Positions 21,693 through 28,452 of a DNA stretch of 34,088 bases are shown in pieces. The stretch lies in the IMG/VR virus record IMGVR_UViG_3300032462_000036, positions 1 through 34,088 of that record. One strand, given 5' to 3'. Both the position numbers and the translations under genes were made by a program. The notes below the pieces were generated by a model. That model searched no databases. It saw nothing but the letters and a program-made list of their open reading frames with translations, and was not told the origin of the DNA. Position 1 is the stretch's first letter; each line of letters starts with the position of its first letter. Source of the DNA: a virus.

Positions 21693-22649
21693 TTGGGCAG
21701 TGCCATTGTAGCCGCCATCGACAAAGCGCGTAGAGAAACCGTTGGTGAAAAACGTCGCGGCCATCTTGGTGCCAGCTCCATTGGTGGTCGATGCCTTCGC
21801 CAAGCTTGGTATGGATTTCGCTGGGCATACGAGGAAAACCACCTAGGTCGAGTCCGGCGTCTTTTTGATCGCGGCCACGAGGAGGAGTTCCGCTTTAATC
21901 GGTATCTCCGCGCGGCCGGTTTCGAAGTGCTGGATTATTCGGAACGTCTCTGCTACTCGCCCACGCAAGCGGACGCGGGATCCGACTACCTGTACAGGTG
22001 TGTTCCTTGGCACGAAGATGTACCAGTACACTACACTGACGTCAGCAACGACGCTGCGCACATCGCACTTGCCGCTGATGCTGGCAAAGGTCCGAAGCAG
22101 TGGGGCTTCAAAGATCATCGGGGGCACTTCGCTGGATCCAGCGACGGCATGATCCGCGGTCCCGGACTCCCCGAAGGATGGGGTGGGCTGGAGGAAAAGA
22201 CGCACTCGGACAAGTCGTTCAAGAGTTTGGTCAAGGGCGGCGTGCTGACAAGCAAGCCTGTCCACTACGTTCAGATGCAGATTTACATGCATTACTTTGG
22301 ATTGAACTGGACGCTGTACATAGCTGTCAATAAAAACGACGACGAGCTCTACGCAGAGATTGTCCACTACAAGAAAGAGGTGGCGCTATACCACATCGAC
22401 AACGCCAAGAAGGTGGTGGAGTCGCGATTGCCTCCGATGCGGATCACAGATGATCCCAGCTGGTTCGAGTGCAAGTTTTGCGCGTTCCGCGAGATCTGCC
22501 ACTACCAAACCAGCCCTGAAAAGAACTGCCGATCTTGTACGTTTGCGGAGACAGCTGACGACGGTAAATGGCATTGCAACAAATTCAACAGCATCCTTCC
22601 GGACGACTTCATCCCCAAGGGATGCGCGGGATGGGATCCGATTAAGTGA
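21693..22649 (+). CDS. Cas4/AddB-like PD-(D/E)XK exonuclease with Fe-S cluster
   Basis: This 318-residue protein carries GSSDGMIRG (Asp151), GLEEKTHSD (Glu167-x-Lys169) and YVQMQIYMHYFG (catalytic Gln), the PD-(D/E)XK core, plus four cysteines placed as in Cas4/AddB enzymes: Cys34 (GGRCLRQAWY) and C-terminal CKFC...C (260, 263, 269). These nucleases resect DNA ends to give single strands for annealing, which fits the Sak4/DUF669 pair. TTG start after AAGGAGACGTAACAA. Extra C-terminal CRSC...HC residues may hold another metal. It overlaps the C5 methyltransferase by four bases. Confidence 0.82.
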   Translation: MGSAIVAAIDKARRETVGEKRRGHLGASSIGGRCLRQAWYGFRWAYEENHLGRVRRLFDRGHEEEFRFNRYLRAAGFEVLDYSERLCYSPTQADAGSDYLYRCVPWHEDVPVHYTDVSNDAAHIALAADAGKGPKQWGFKDHRGHFAGSSDGMIRGPGLPEGWGGLEEKTHSDKSFKSLVKGGVLTSKPVHYVQMQIYMHYFGLNWTLYIAVNKNDDELYAEIVHYKKEVALYHIDNAKKVVESRLPPMRITDDPSWFECKFCAFREICHYQTSPEKNCRSCTFAETADDGKWHCNKFNSILPDDFIPKGCAGWDPIK

Positions 22650-23419
22650 CAAAGATACTGTCCGTGCTGGACCTTTTTTCCGGCGCTGGTGGCGTTCACA
22701 TGGCGATGGAAAGAACGGGTACGTTCCGGACAATCGCGTTTTCTGAAATCAACAAACACGCAGCAGCTACGCTGAAAAGACGTTTTCCGAGCATTCCTAA
22801 CCTTGGCGATATCACAAAGATATGCGCTTTCCCCGCAGCGGACATTGTCTCCGGAGGATTTCCATGCCAGGATTTGAGTGTGGCCGGTACGGGGGCTGGA
22901 CTTTCCGGCGCGCGATCCGGGTTGTGGTTTCGAATGCTGTGTGCTATACAGCAGACAAATCCGCGCGGCGTTCTAATCGAGAACGTGGCTGCTCTTAAAG
23001 ATAGGGGTCTCGACGTTGTCCTACACGGGCTTTCCGAAGCAGGGTATGATGCGGAATGGTACACTCTGCCTGCTTCCGCCATTGGTGCTCCCCATAAACG
23101 CGAGCGCATCTACATTATTGCCTACCGTAAGTGCGCGGGAGGGCAAGGACTGGTCGAGGCCTTTCGTCCTTGCGAATCTCGACAATGGAACTGGTGCGGG
23201 CAAGCGGATTTGCAGTCTATCGCCGACAGCCCTTTTGTACCAGGAACCGGTTGGCCTAGACCCCTCCTTCGCAGAGTGGATGATGGGATGGCCGATCGGG
23301 CACACCGCCTTACGCAAATAGGAAATGGCGTAGTGGTGCCAGTTGTTTTTCAGATTGCGCAGCTTCTTTACTGCCGCGTTATGGAGAGATGGTGGGGCGA
23401 CGATACGGTTTGGCGGTGA
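22646..23419 (+). CDS. C5-cytosine DNA methyltransferase
   Basis: This 257-residue protein shows motif I DLFSGAGG (9-16), the catalytic GGFPCQDLS (PCQ 73-75), IENV (111-114), GAPHKRER (147-154) and motif X QIGNGVVVPV near the C-terminus. It methylates cytosine C5 at a short target to block restriction. The target-recognition region (about 160-215) is short, as is usual for phage enzymes. GTG start overlapping the upstream TGA. It sits between the nuclease and a palindrome. Confidence 0.9.
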   Translation: MTKILSVLDLFSGAGGVHMAMERTGTFRTIAFSEINKHAAATLKRRFPSIPNLGDITKICAFPAADIVSGGFPCQDLSVAGTGAGLSGARSGLWFRMLCAIQQTNPRGVLIENVAALKDRGLDVVLHGLSEAGYDAEWYTLPASAIGAPHKRERIYIIAYRKCAGGQGLVEAFRPCESRQWNWCGQADLQSIADSPFVPGTGWPRPLLRRVDDGMADRAHRLTQIGNGVVVPVVFQIAQLLYCRVMERWWGDDTVWR

Positions 23420-23420
23420 G

Positions 23421-23445
23421 ATTAATGTTGACCATCAACATCAAT
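23421..23445. promoter_or_regulatory. 25-base imperfect palindrome (operator-like)
   Basis: ATTAATGTTGA (23421-23431), centre CCA, TCAACATCAAT (23435-23445); 10 of 11 positions pair. It is in the 85-base gap after the C5 methyltransferase. The methyltransferase itself or another regulator could bind here. Confidence 0.5.
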
Positions 23446-23504
23446 ATGGGTACCACTGAGCTTACAGCGACTCGATGGTCGAGCGCAGCCTGGAGGGCGA
23501 GACG

Positions 23505-23690
23505 ATGCGGGACTTTTCAAAAGCCACACTTGCGAAGCTGAACTTCCGATTCATTCAGATCACTGGCACCACGGTGATTCCTGGGGACAGCGATCTCCCG
23601 ATGGCCAGCGGAACGCGCGGCTATAAGGTGGCTGACAACGGCACTCAGCGGATCTGGACGCACGCACAGGTCATGGAGGCAGCAGCATGA
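23505..23690 (+). CDS. Small hypothetical protein (61 aa)
   Basis: ATG 23505 follows TGGAGGGCGAGACG, a better start than the in-frame ATG 30 bases earlier. The protein begins MRDFSKATLAKLNFRFIQIT and has the segment GTRGYKVADNGTQRIWTHAQ. The family is unknown. It overlaps the next gene (ATGA). Confidence 0.58.
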   Translation: MRDFSKATLAKLNFRFIQITGTTVIPGDSDLPMASGTRGYKVADNGTQRIWTHAQVMEAAA

Positions 23691-23938
23691 AGATCAATCG
23701 GTTTGTTCACGCGGACTTTGCTAAACTTGAAGCCTCCATTCTTGCGAGTGGGGGATTTACAGAGTTCGACGACTACTCTATGCACGCCACGATTCCCGGA
23801 AGGATAAGGTTGGTGGCAGACCTTCCGACAGCAGATCCATACGAAAGTGTCGATGTCGAATTTGATGAAGCGCCCAGCGAAGATCTTCTCCGAAGTCTTT
23901 GCTTCCCTTTTCGATCGGATACAGATATCAAAGCGTAG
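23687..23938 (+). CDS. Small hypothetical protein (83 aa)
   Basis: It begins MKINRFVHADFAKLEASILA; beta-rich middle, acidic (VDVEFDEAPSEDLL). Coupled to the upstream gene by ATGA. No family is recognised. Confidence 0.58.
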   Translation: MKINRFVHADFAKLEASILASGGFTEFDDYSMHATIPGRIRLVADLPTADPYESVDVEFDEAPSEDLLRSLCFPFRSDTDIKA

Positions 23939-23960
23939 GCAGCAGCAGGAAAGTGCACAG

Positions 23961-24659
23961 ATGAAGTACATGGGCAGCAAGCGTGCTATGGTCAAACACA
24001 TCCTTCCGCTTATGCTGGCTGCGCGAAAGCCAGGACAGCCTTGGATAGAGCCATTCGTGGGTGGCGGAAACATGATTGAGCATGTGGAAAACCAGAGGTG
24101 GGGCAACGATTTGAGCTTCAACCAGCTGGCGCTGCTGACTGCTGCGCGAGATGGATGGGTGCCTCCGGACTACGTGTCCGAGGCGCAGTACAACCACGTG
24201 CGGAACAACCAAAGCCTCTACCATCCGGCTGTTGTGGGTTTTGTTTCCGTTCAATGCAGCTTCGGAGCCACGTACTGGGGCAGCTACGCGAGACCGCCAA
24301 ATGGCACAAACTGCGCGGGCGGTCCGTCGCGTTCAATTGTTAAGCAGGGAAAGAAGCTTGAGGGTGTTCACTTCACGTGCATGTCCTACTCGGACATGCC
24401 AATCTCGGCAAACACGCCAAGTCTGATTTACTGCGATCCGCCATACGCAGGAACCGTTGGGTACAGCGACAAGTCGTTCAATTCGCTTCAATTCTGGAAG
24501 TGGTGTCGCGAGCGTGTTGCGGAAGGGCATACTGTCTTTGTCAGCGAATATAACGCACCTCCCGACGTAAAGGAGGTCTTACGGATAGAGCACAGCACGC
24601 GGGTTAACAAGGGAAACGCCACTAAGCGCGTCGAGAAACTCTTCCAGGTTGTGACCTGA
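23961..24659 (+). CDS. D12-class N6-adenine DNA methyltransferase (Dam-like)
   Basis: This 232-residue protein has alpha-class order: KYMGSKR (2-8) then motif I EPFVGGGNM (30-38), and later the catalytic YCDPPYAG (DPPY 159-162). The MKYMGSK start is typical of D12 enzymes acting on adenine. The start ATG 23961 follows AGGAAAG; the longer frame overlaps the previous gene and lacks support. It is shorter than E. coli Dam. It overlaps the helicase start by one base (TGATG). Confidence 0.87.
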   Translation: MKYMGSKRAMVKHILPLMLAARKPGQPWIEPFVGGGNMIEHVENQRWGNDLSFNQLALLTAARDGWVPPDYVSEAQYNHVRNNQSLYHPAVVGFVSVQCSFGATYWGSYARPPNGTNCAGGPSRSIVKQGKKLEGVHFTCMSYSDMPISANTPSLIYCDPPYAGTVGYSDKSFNSLQFWKWCRERVAEGHTVFVSEYNAPPDVKEVLRIEHSTRVNKGNATKRVEKLFQVVT

Positions 24660-26500
24660 TGCAGCCGCGAGACTACCAGATCGCATCCGCAGAGGCACTC
24701 TGGAGTCACGTGCACCAGAAACTGCATGACAATCCGCTGATCGTAATTCCAACAGGCGGAGGCAAAAGCTTGCTGCTGGCTATGTTCATTTGGCAGATGG
24801 TGGCCACGTACCCGAAGACGCGAATCGTGATGGCCACACATGTCAAGGAGCTGATTGAAAATAACTACAACACATTGATCAAAGTCTTTCCCATGGCACC
24901 AGCTGGTATTTTCAGTGCTGGACTCAAGCGAAGAGACGTTCACGCGCAAGTGACGTTTGTCGGCATCGCCTCCGTTGCCAAGCGGCCGCAGTCTTTTGGC
25001 CACATCGACTTCCTTCTGGTGGACGAGGCGCACTTAATCAGCGACAAGGATAACTCCTCGTACGGAAAGTTTATCGCTGGACTTCGTCTCGCTAATCCAA
25101 ACCTGGTGGTTATCGGATTTACAGCCACGCCATTCAGAACTGGATCAGGATCCCTGACCGACGGAAAGCTGTTTGACTCCATCGCGTTTGATATGAGCGA
25201 TGGCGAAGCTTTTGTCTGGATGATCGACAACGGGTACCTGATTCGGCCAGTACCAAGGTTCCCTGGATTTGAGCTTGACGCGGACAAAGTTAAGATTGTA
25301 GCTGGTGAATTTGACGCACGAGACGCAGCGGATGAAATGATTAGTCAAGGCATCCTTGAGCGCGCAGTCGACAAAACAATTGCTGTCGCGGAGGCAGAGG
25401 GGCGGCGTTCATGGCTGGTGTTTAACCAGTCAATCGAGCATACTGAGCTGGTGGCCGACATGATGACTGTAAAAGGATATCCCGCTGAGGCTGTCCACAG
25501 CGAGAGAAATGACGGAGACGACGTTCTTGCCCGATTTAAGAGCGGCGAGCTCCGTGCGGTTTGTAACATGGGAAAGTTGACAACAGGTTTTGACCAACAT
25601 AGCATCGACCTGATATGCATGCTGCGTCTTACCAGATCCCCTGGACTCCACGTGCAGATGATCGGTCGCGGTACGCGTCCACTATTCGCTGATGGCTACG
25701 ATATTAATACCAAGGCCGGGCGTCTCGCAGCTATTGCAGCCAGCATTAAGAAATCCACCACTGTGCTCGACTTTACTGGCAACACAGAACGTCTCGGTCC
25801 CATCAACTATCCTAATCTTCCCAGAAAGAAGGGAAAGGGGGGTGGGGATGCTCCTGTGCGACTTTGTCCTGATTGTAATACGTACAACCACATCAGCAAG
25901 CGTTGCTGCGAGGAATGCGGCTTTGTATTTCCGATTAAGGAAAAGATACACGCCAAGCCCAGCGAGGTAAATATCGTCGCCACAAGGGAAGAGCGCATCG
26001 ATCTTAACCTGCAGCCGCCGCCGAAAGAGTTTGAGGTGATGGACGTCTCGCTCATTGCGTACTCGCGAAATCTTGGCAAGAAGGGCAAGGCTGACACGCT
26101 GCGTGTTGACTACACGTCAAACTCCCGCCGGGTAAGCAGCTTCATCAGCTTCGACGCTGATCACGACTCGTTTGCGTATAAGTATGCAGTCAGGTGGTGG
26201 CGCAAGCACGAGGCATTTGCGCCACCACCTGTCGATGTGCTATCAGCGTTGGAGGCCGCAAAAGATATGCGGCGACCGAAGTTCATCAAGGTTTTGATTA
26301 GCTCTCAGCCGCCGGACGTGATTGCGTACGACTTCGAGGGCACGCGGTTTGAGCTTCCGCCATCCGCCGGGGGTCCGCCGTTGCAGGATCCTGAGAAGTA
26401 TCGTCCCATTATAGTGGCAGAGCCAACTCGTAGTAGGGAGCAAGCTCTAGCCGCAATGGGCTTGTCGAACGACTACACCGATGACGACATCCCATTTTAG
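24659..26500 (+). CDS. SF2 DEAH-type helicase with zinc knuckle and SSB-like C-terminal tip
   Basis: This 613-residue protein shows Walker A PTGGGKS (31-37), DEAH (122-125), TATP (155-158) and QMIGRGTRP (333-341), the RecQ/Rad25-like SF2 set. A four-Cys zinc knuckle follows (CPDC 403-406, CCEEC 416-420). The last residues are DYTDDDIPF: the final six equal the SSB C-terminal tip (DDDIPF), which in bacteria binds PriA, RecQ, RecO, ExoI and other partners. So the helicase may recruit host SSB-binding proteins, replacing a tip missing from the DUF669 protein. It probably acts in replication or recombination restart. Start by TGATG overlap with the D12 methyltransferase. Confidence 0.88.
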   Translation: MQPRDYQIASAEALWSHVHQKLHDNPLIVIPTGGGKSLLLAMFIWQMVATYPKTRIVMATHVKELIENNYNTLIKVFPMAPAGIFSAGLKRRDVHAQVTFVGIASVAKRPQSFGHIDFLLVDEAHLISDKDNSSYGKFIAGLRLANPNLVVIGFTATPFRTGSGSLTDGKLFDSIAFDMSDGEAFVWMIDNGYLIRPVPRFPGFELDADKVKIVAGEFDARDAADEMISQGILERAVDKTIAVAEAEGRRSWLVFNQSIEHTELVADMMTVKGYPAEAVHSERNDGDDVLARFKSGELRAVCNMGKLTTGFDQHSIDLICMLRLTRSPGLHVQMIGRGTRPLFADGYDINTKAGRLAAIAASIKKSTTVLDFTGNTERLGPINYPNLPRKKGKGGGDAPVRLCPDCNTYNHISKRCCEECGFVFPIKEKIHAKPSEVNIVATREERIDLNLQPPPKEFEVMDVSLIAYSRNLGKKGKADTLRVDYTSNSRRVSSFISFDADHDSFAYKYAVRWWRKHEAFAPPPVDVLSALEAAKDMRRPKFIKVLISSQPPDVIAYDFEGTRFELPPSAGGPPLQDPEKYRPIIVAEPTRSREQALAAMGLSNDYTDDDIPF

Positions 26501-26510
26501 GAGACTCAGT

Positions 26511-26705
26511 GTGAACCAGGACGAAAACGAAGTGCAGAACGCCATTTTTTCGCTTTTACAACGCGCGCAGCTGCACAGGTCGTGCGTAAGCTGTGCGTAT
26601 TTTACGGAGGTCACGGAAGGCTGCGAAAAGGCGAACGGCGGAAGACCGCCCGCGCGTGTTATCGCCACAAGCTGCGGCGAGTACACGGAGGCACCCCCGT
26701 TTTAA
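26511..26705 (+). CDS. Small zinc-binding protein (64 aa)
   Basis: GTG 26511 follows AGGAGACTCAGT. Cys residues are placed as CVSCAYF---TEGC---NGGRPPARVIATSCGEY, a pattern common in short phage proteins (C-xx-C...C...RPP..VI...C). Probably one structural zinc. The function is unknown. Confidence 0.62.
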   Translation: MNQDENEVQNAIFSLLQRAQLHRSCVSCAYFTEVTEGCEKANGGRPPARVIATSCGEYTEAPPF

Positions 26706-26727
26706 TCTGCGGTGATGTGCTGTTTTC

Positions 26728-26755
26728 TGTTGACCAGTTTGGTTCCATATGTTAA
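26728..26755 (+). promoter_or_regulatory. Weak promoter candidate
   Basis: TTGACC, 16 bases, TTAAAC, ahead of the basic H1-like gene. The -10 match is poor. Confidence 0.35.
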
Positions 26756-26803
26756 ACGACACGCATCGTGCTTACTTTAGCCATAAAAGCGTAGGAGCTT
26801 GTA

Positions 26804-27358
26804 ATGACCGAAAACGAAAATCCCATTTCTTTTGACCTGTCGCAGGAATCGCCGCAGGCGTCTCCGGCGGTCGTTCCAGCAGCATCTGCGCCGGATGTGC
26901 CCAAGAAAGTTGCTGTCGTGACGCCTCCGACTGCGGAAAAGGCAGCTCAGATTTGGGAAGTGGCCAGCGCGATTTCGCAGGCAAACCAGCGTCCAGCACT
27001 GCTCAACGAAGTGATCGCAAAGATCGAGGCCGACGGTCTTGAAATCGGGCAGGGCACCATCGGCGCGCAGTACACACGTTGGTGCACGTTCTATGGTGTG
27101 ACCAAGGAAATGCGAAAAGCACTGCGTGTCAACCTGGATCCGAAGGCCGGTGATCGCGCAGCCAAGACTGCCGCCAAGGTTGTTGAGAAGGAAGCTGCCA
27201 AGGCGGCCAAGGTTGCTGAAAAGGCAGCTGCCAAGGTAGCCAAAGATGTCGAAAAGACCGTCGCTGAAGCGAGCGCGCTTCGCGCAGCAGAGGAAGCCCG
27301 CGCGGCCGTGAACTGGAACAAGCTGCCTGACAATTTCAACCTCGGGACCATCGGCTGA
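26804..27358 (+). CDS. Histone H1-like basic protein with a helical N-terminal domain
   Basis: This 184-residue protein has an acidic N-terminal tail, a folded helical part (TAEKAAQIWEVASAIS ... IGAQYTRWCTFYGV, about 43-105) that could be a small winged-helix-like domain, then a C-terminal tail of repeated Lys/Ala/Glu (AAKTAAKVVEKEAAKAAKVA) similar to bacterial H1-like proteins such as HctA, AlgP or HC2. It may coat or bundle phage DNA. GTAGGAGCTTGTA precedes the ATG. A strong terminator follows, so it is nearly monocistronic. Confidence 0.6.
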   Translation: MTENENPISFDLSQESPQASPAVVPAASAPDVPKKVAVVTPPTAEKAAQIWEVASAISQANQRPALLNEVIAKIEADGLEIGQGTIGAQYTRWCTFYGVTKEMRKALRVNLDPKAGDRAAKTAAKVVEKEAAKAAKVAEKAAAKVAKDVEKTVAEASALRAAEEARAAVNWNKLPDNFNLGTIG

Positions 27359-27385
27359 TTCTTCGTTGAAAGCGCGGCGAGTGCT

Positions 27386-27425
27386 AATGCGGGCGTTCAG
27401 GTCAACTGAGCGCCCGCATTCTTTG
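27386..27425 (+). terminator. Strong rho-independent terminator
   Basis: AATGCGGGCG (27386-27395) pairs with CGCCCGCATT (27411-27420), extended by CAG/CTG around a five-base loop and followed by a T-rich tail. It separates the H1-like gene from the clamp/polymerase promoter. Confidence 0.82.
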
Positions 27426-27427
27426 TC

Positions 27428-27456
27428 TTGACCATTACTTGCACGCGTCGTATAGG
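27428..27456 (+). promoter_or_regulatory. Sigma70-like promoter for the clamp-like and polymerase genes
   Basis: TTGACC (27428-27433), a 17-base spacer, TATAGG (27451-27456); start 34 bases before the clamp-like ATG. It is the best consensus promoter of the right half. Confidence 0.72.
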
Positions 27457-27489
27457 TAGTCAATTGTAGCAGCCAGAGGACAGACCATA

Positions 27490-28452
27490 ATGCGCAGCGC
27501 ACTTCGTTTTACCAAAGGGGCGGTCAAAGAAAATGGAACGTCTCCTGAAATGGCGTACTACCAGATCAGCGGAGGCCGTATAACAAGTTTCAACGGTGTA
27601 ATCGCGATCAGCAGTCCAATTGACGTTGACTTTGAGGTCAGCCCAAAGGCTGAGATATTCCACAAGACTATACAGTCATGTGGCGATGACATTTCATTAA
27701 CGCTGGCCGACAACGGGATTCTTCACGTCAAATCGGGTGGATTTTCCGCGCACGTACCTTGCTTGGCGCAGTCTGCGATGTACAACGCTGTCCCCGAGGG
27801 CGATACATTTCCACTCCCCGGTGGATTTACCAACGCATGCAGACAAGTCTTTCCCGTGGTGCCAAAGGGCAATGCTGCAGCCTGGGCGGGTGTTATTCAA
27901 GCTGAAAACGGGTGCCTTACAGTGACCAATAACGCTGTTGTACTTCAGAGCTGGGTCGGCTTCGAAACACCGCCGTTTGATATCATTCGTGACGCAGCAC
28001 AAGAGGTGGTCAGGATTGGAGAAGACCCTACGCACGTTCAGGTATCCGGGTCGAGCGTAACATTTCACTACTCTGATGGTAGATGGCTGCGTACGCAGAG
28101 ATCTTCGGAAACATGGCCCAGCGCGCATGTCAATCGTATTCTTGACGCACCAGTTTCAAACGAGATGGCACCTGTTCCGTTTAATCTGTTTGACGTACTT
28201 GAAATGATTATGCCGTTTACTCCGGCAAATAGCTCAGCCGTATATTTCAAGGATGGCAGATTAACGACTGGCGACAACTTTACTGGTGCCGAATGCTTGG
28301 TTGAAGGGCTCCGCGAAGGGCCAGTTTTTAACGGCAAAAACCTATTCCTACTTCGTGATTTCGCGGAAGAAATTGATTTTGCAGCGTACCCAAAGCCATC
28401 GAGCTTTCGCGGTGCAAATTGTCGGGGTGTGATTATTGGCCTAACATCGTGA
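27490..28452 (+). CDS. Sliding-clamp-like (DnaN-type) protein
   Basis: This 320-residue protein looks like a phage DNA clamp. The repeated beta-strand pattern is typical: YYQISGGRITSFNGVIAIS, then the F-V-PKAEIFHKTIQSC helix, then ISLTLADNGILHVKSGGFSA, and in the last third SSAVYFKDGRLTTGDNF. The clamp-like look is by eye, as no catalytic residues exist to confirm it. It overlaps the DNA polymerase by a single base (TGATG), the position expected for a processivity factor. AGAGGACAGACCATA precedes the ATG. Alternative: another beta-rich binding protein. Confidence 0.58.
   Translation: MRSALRFTKGAVKENGTSPEMAYYQISGGRITSFNGVIAISSPIDVDFEVSPKAEIFHKTIQSCGDDISLTLADNGILHVKSGGFSAHVPCLAQSAMYNAVPEGDTFPLPGGFTNACRQVFPVVPKGNAAAWAGVIQAENGCLTVTNNAVVLQSWVGFETPPFDIIRDAAQEVVRIGEDPTHVQVSGSSVTFHYSDGRWLRTQRSSETWPSAHVNRILDAPVSNEMAPVPFNLFDVLEMIMPFTPANSSAVYFKDGRLTTGDNFTGAECLVEGLREGPVFNGKNLFLLRDFAEEIDFAAYPKPSSFRGANCRGVIIGLTS

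Noticed and set aside
26777-27502. 241-codon minus-strand frame opposite the H1-like gene.
   Set aside because: Opposite a Lys/Ala-rich tail, shadow frames are usually open; no start signal, and it crosses a strong terminator.
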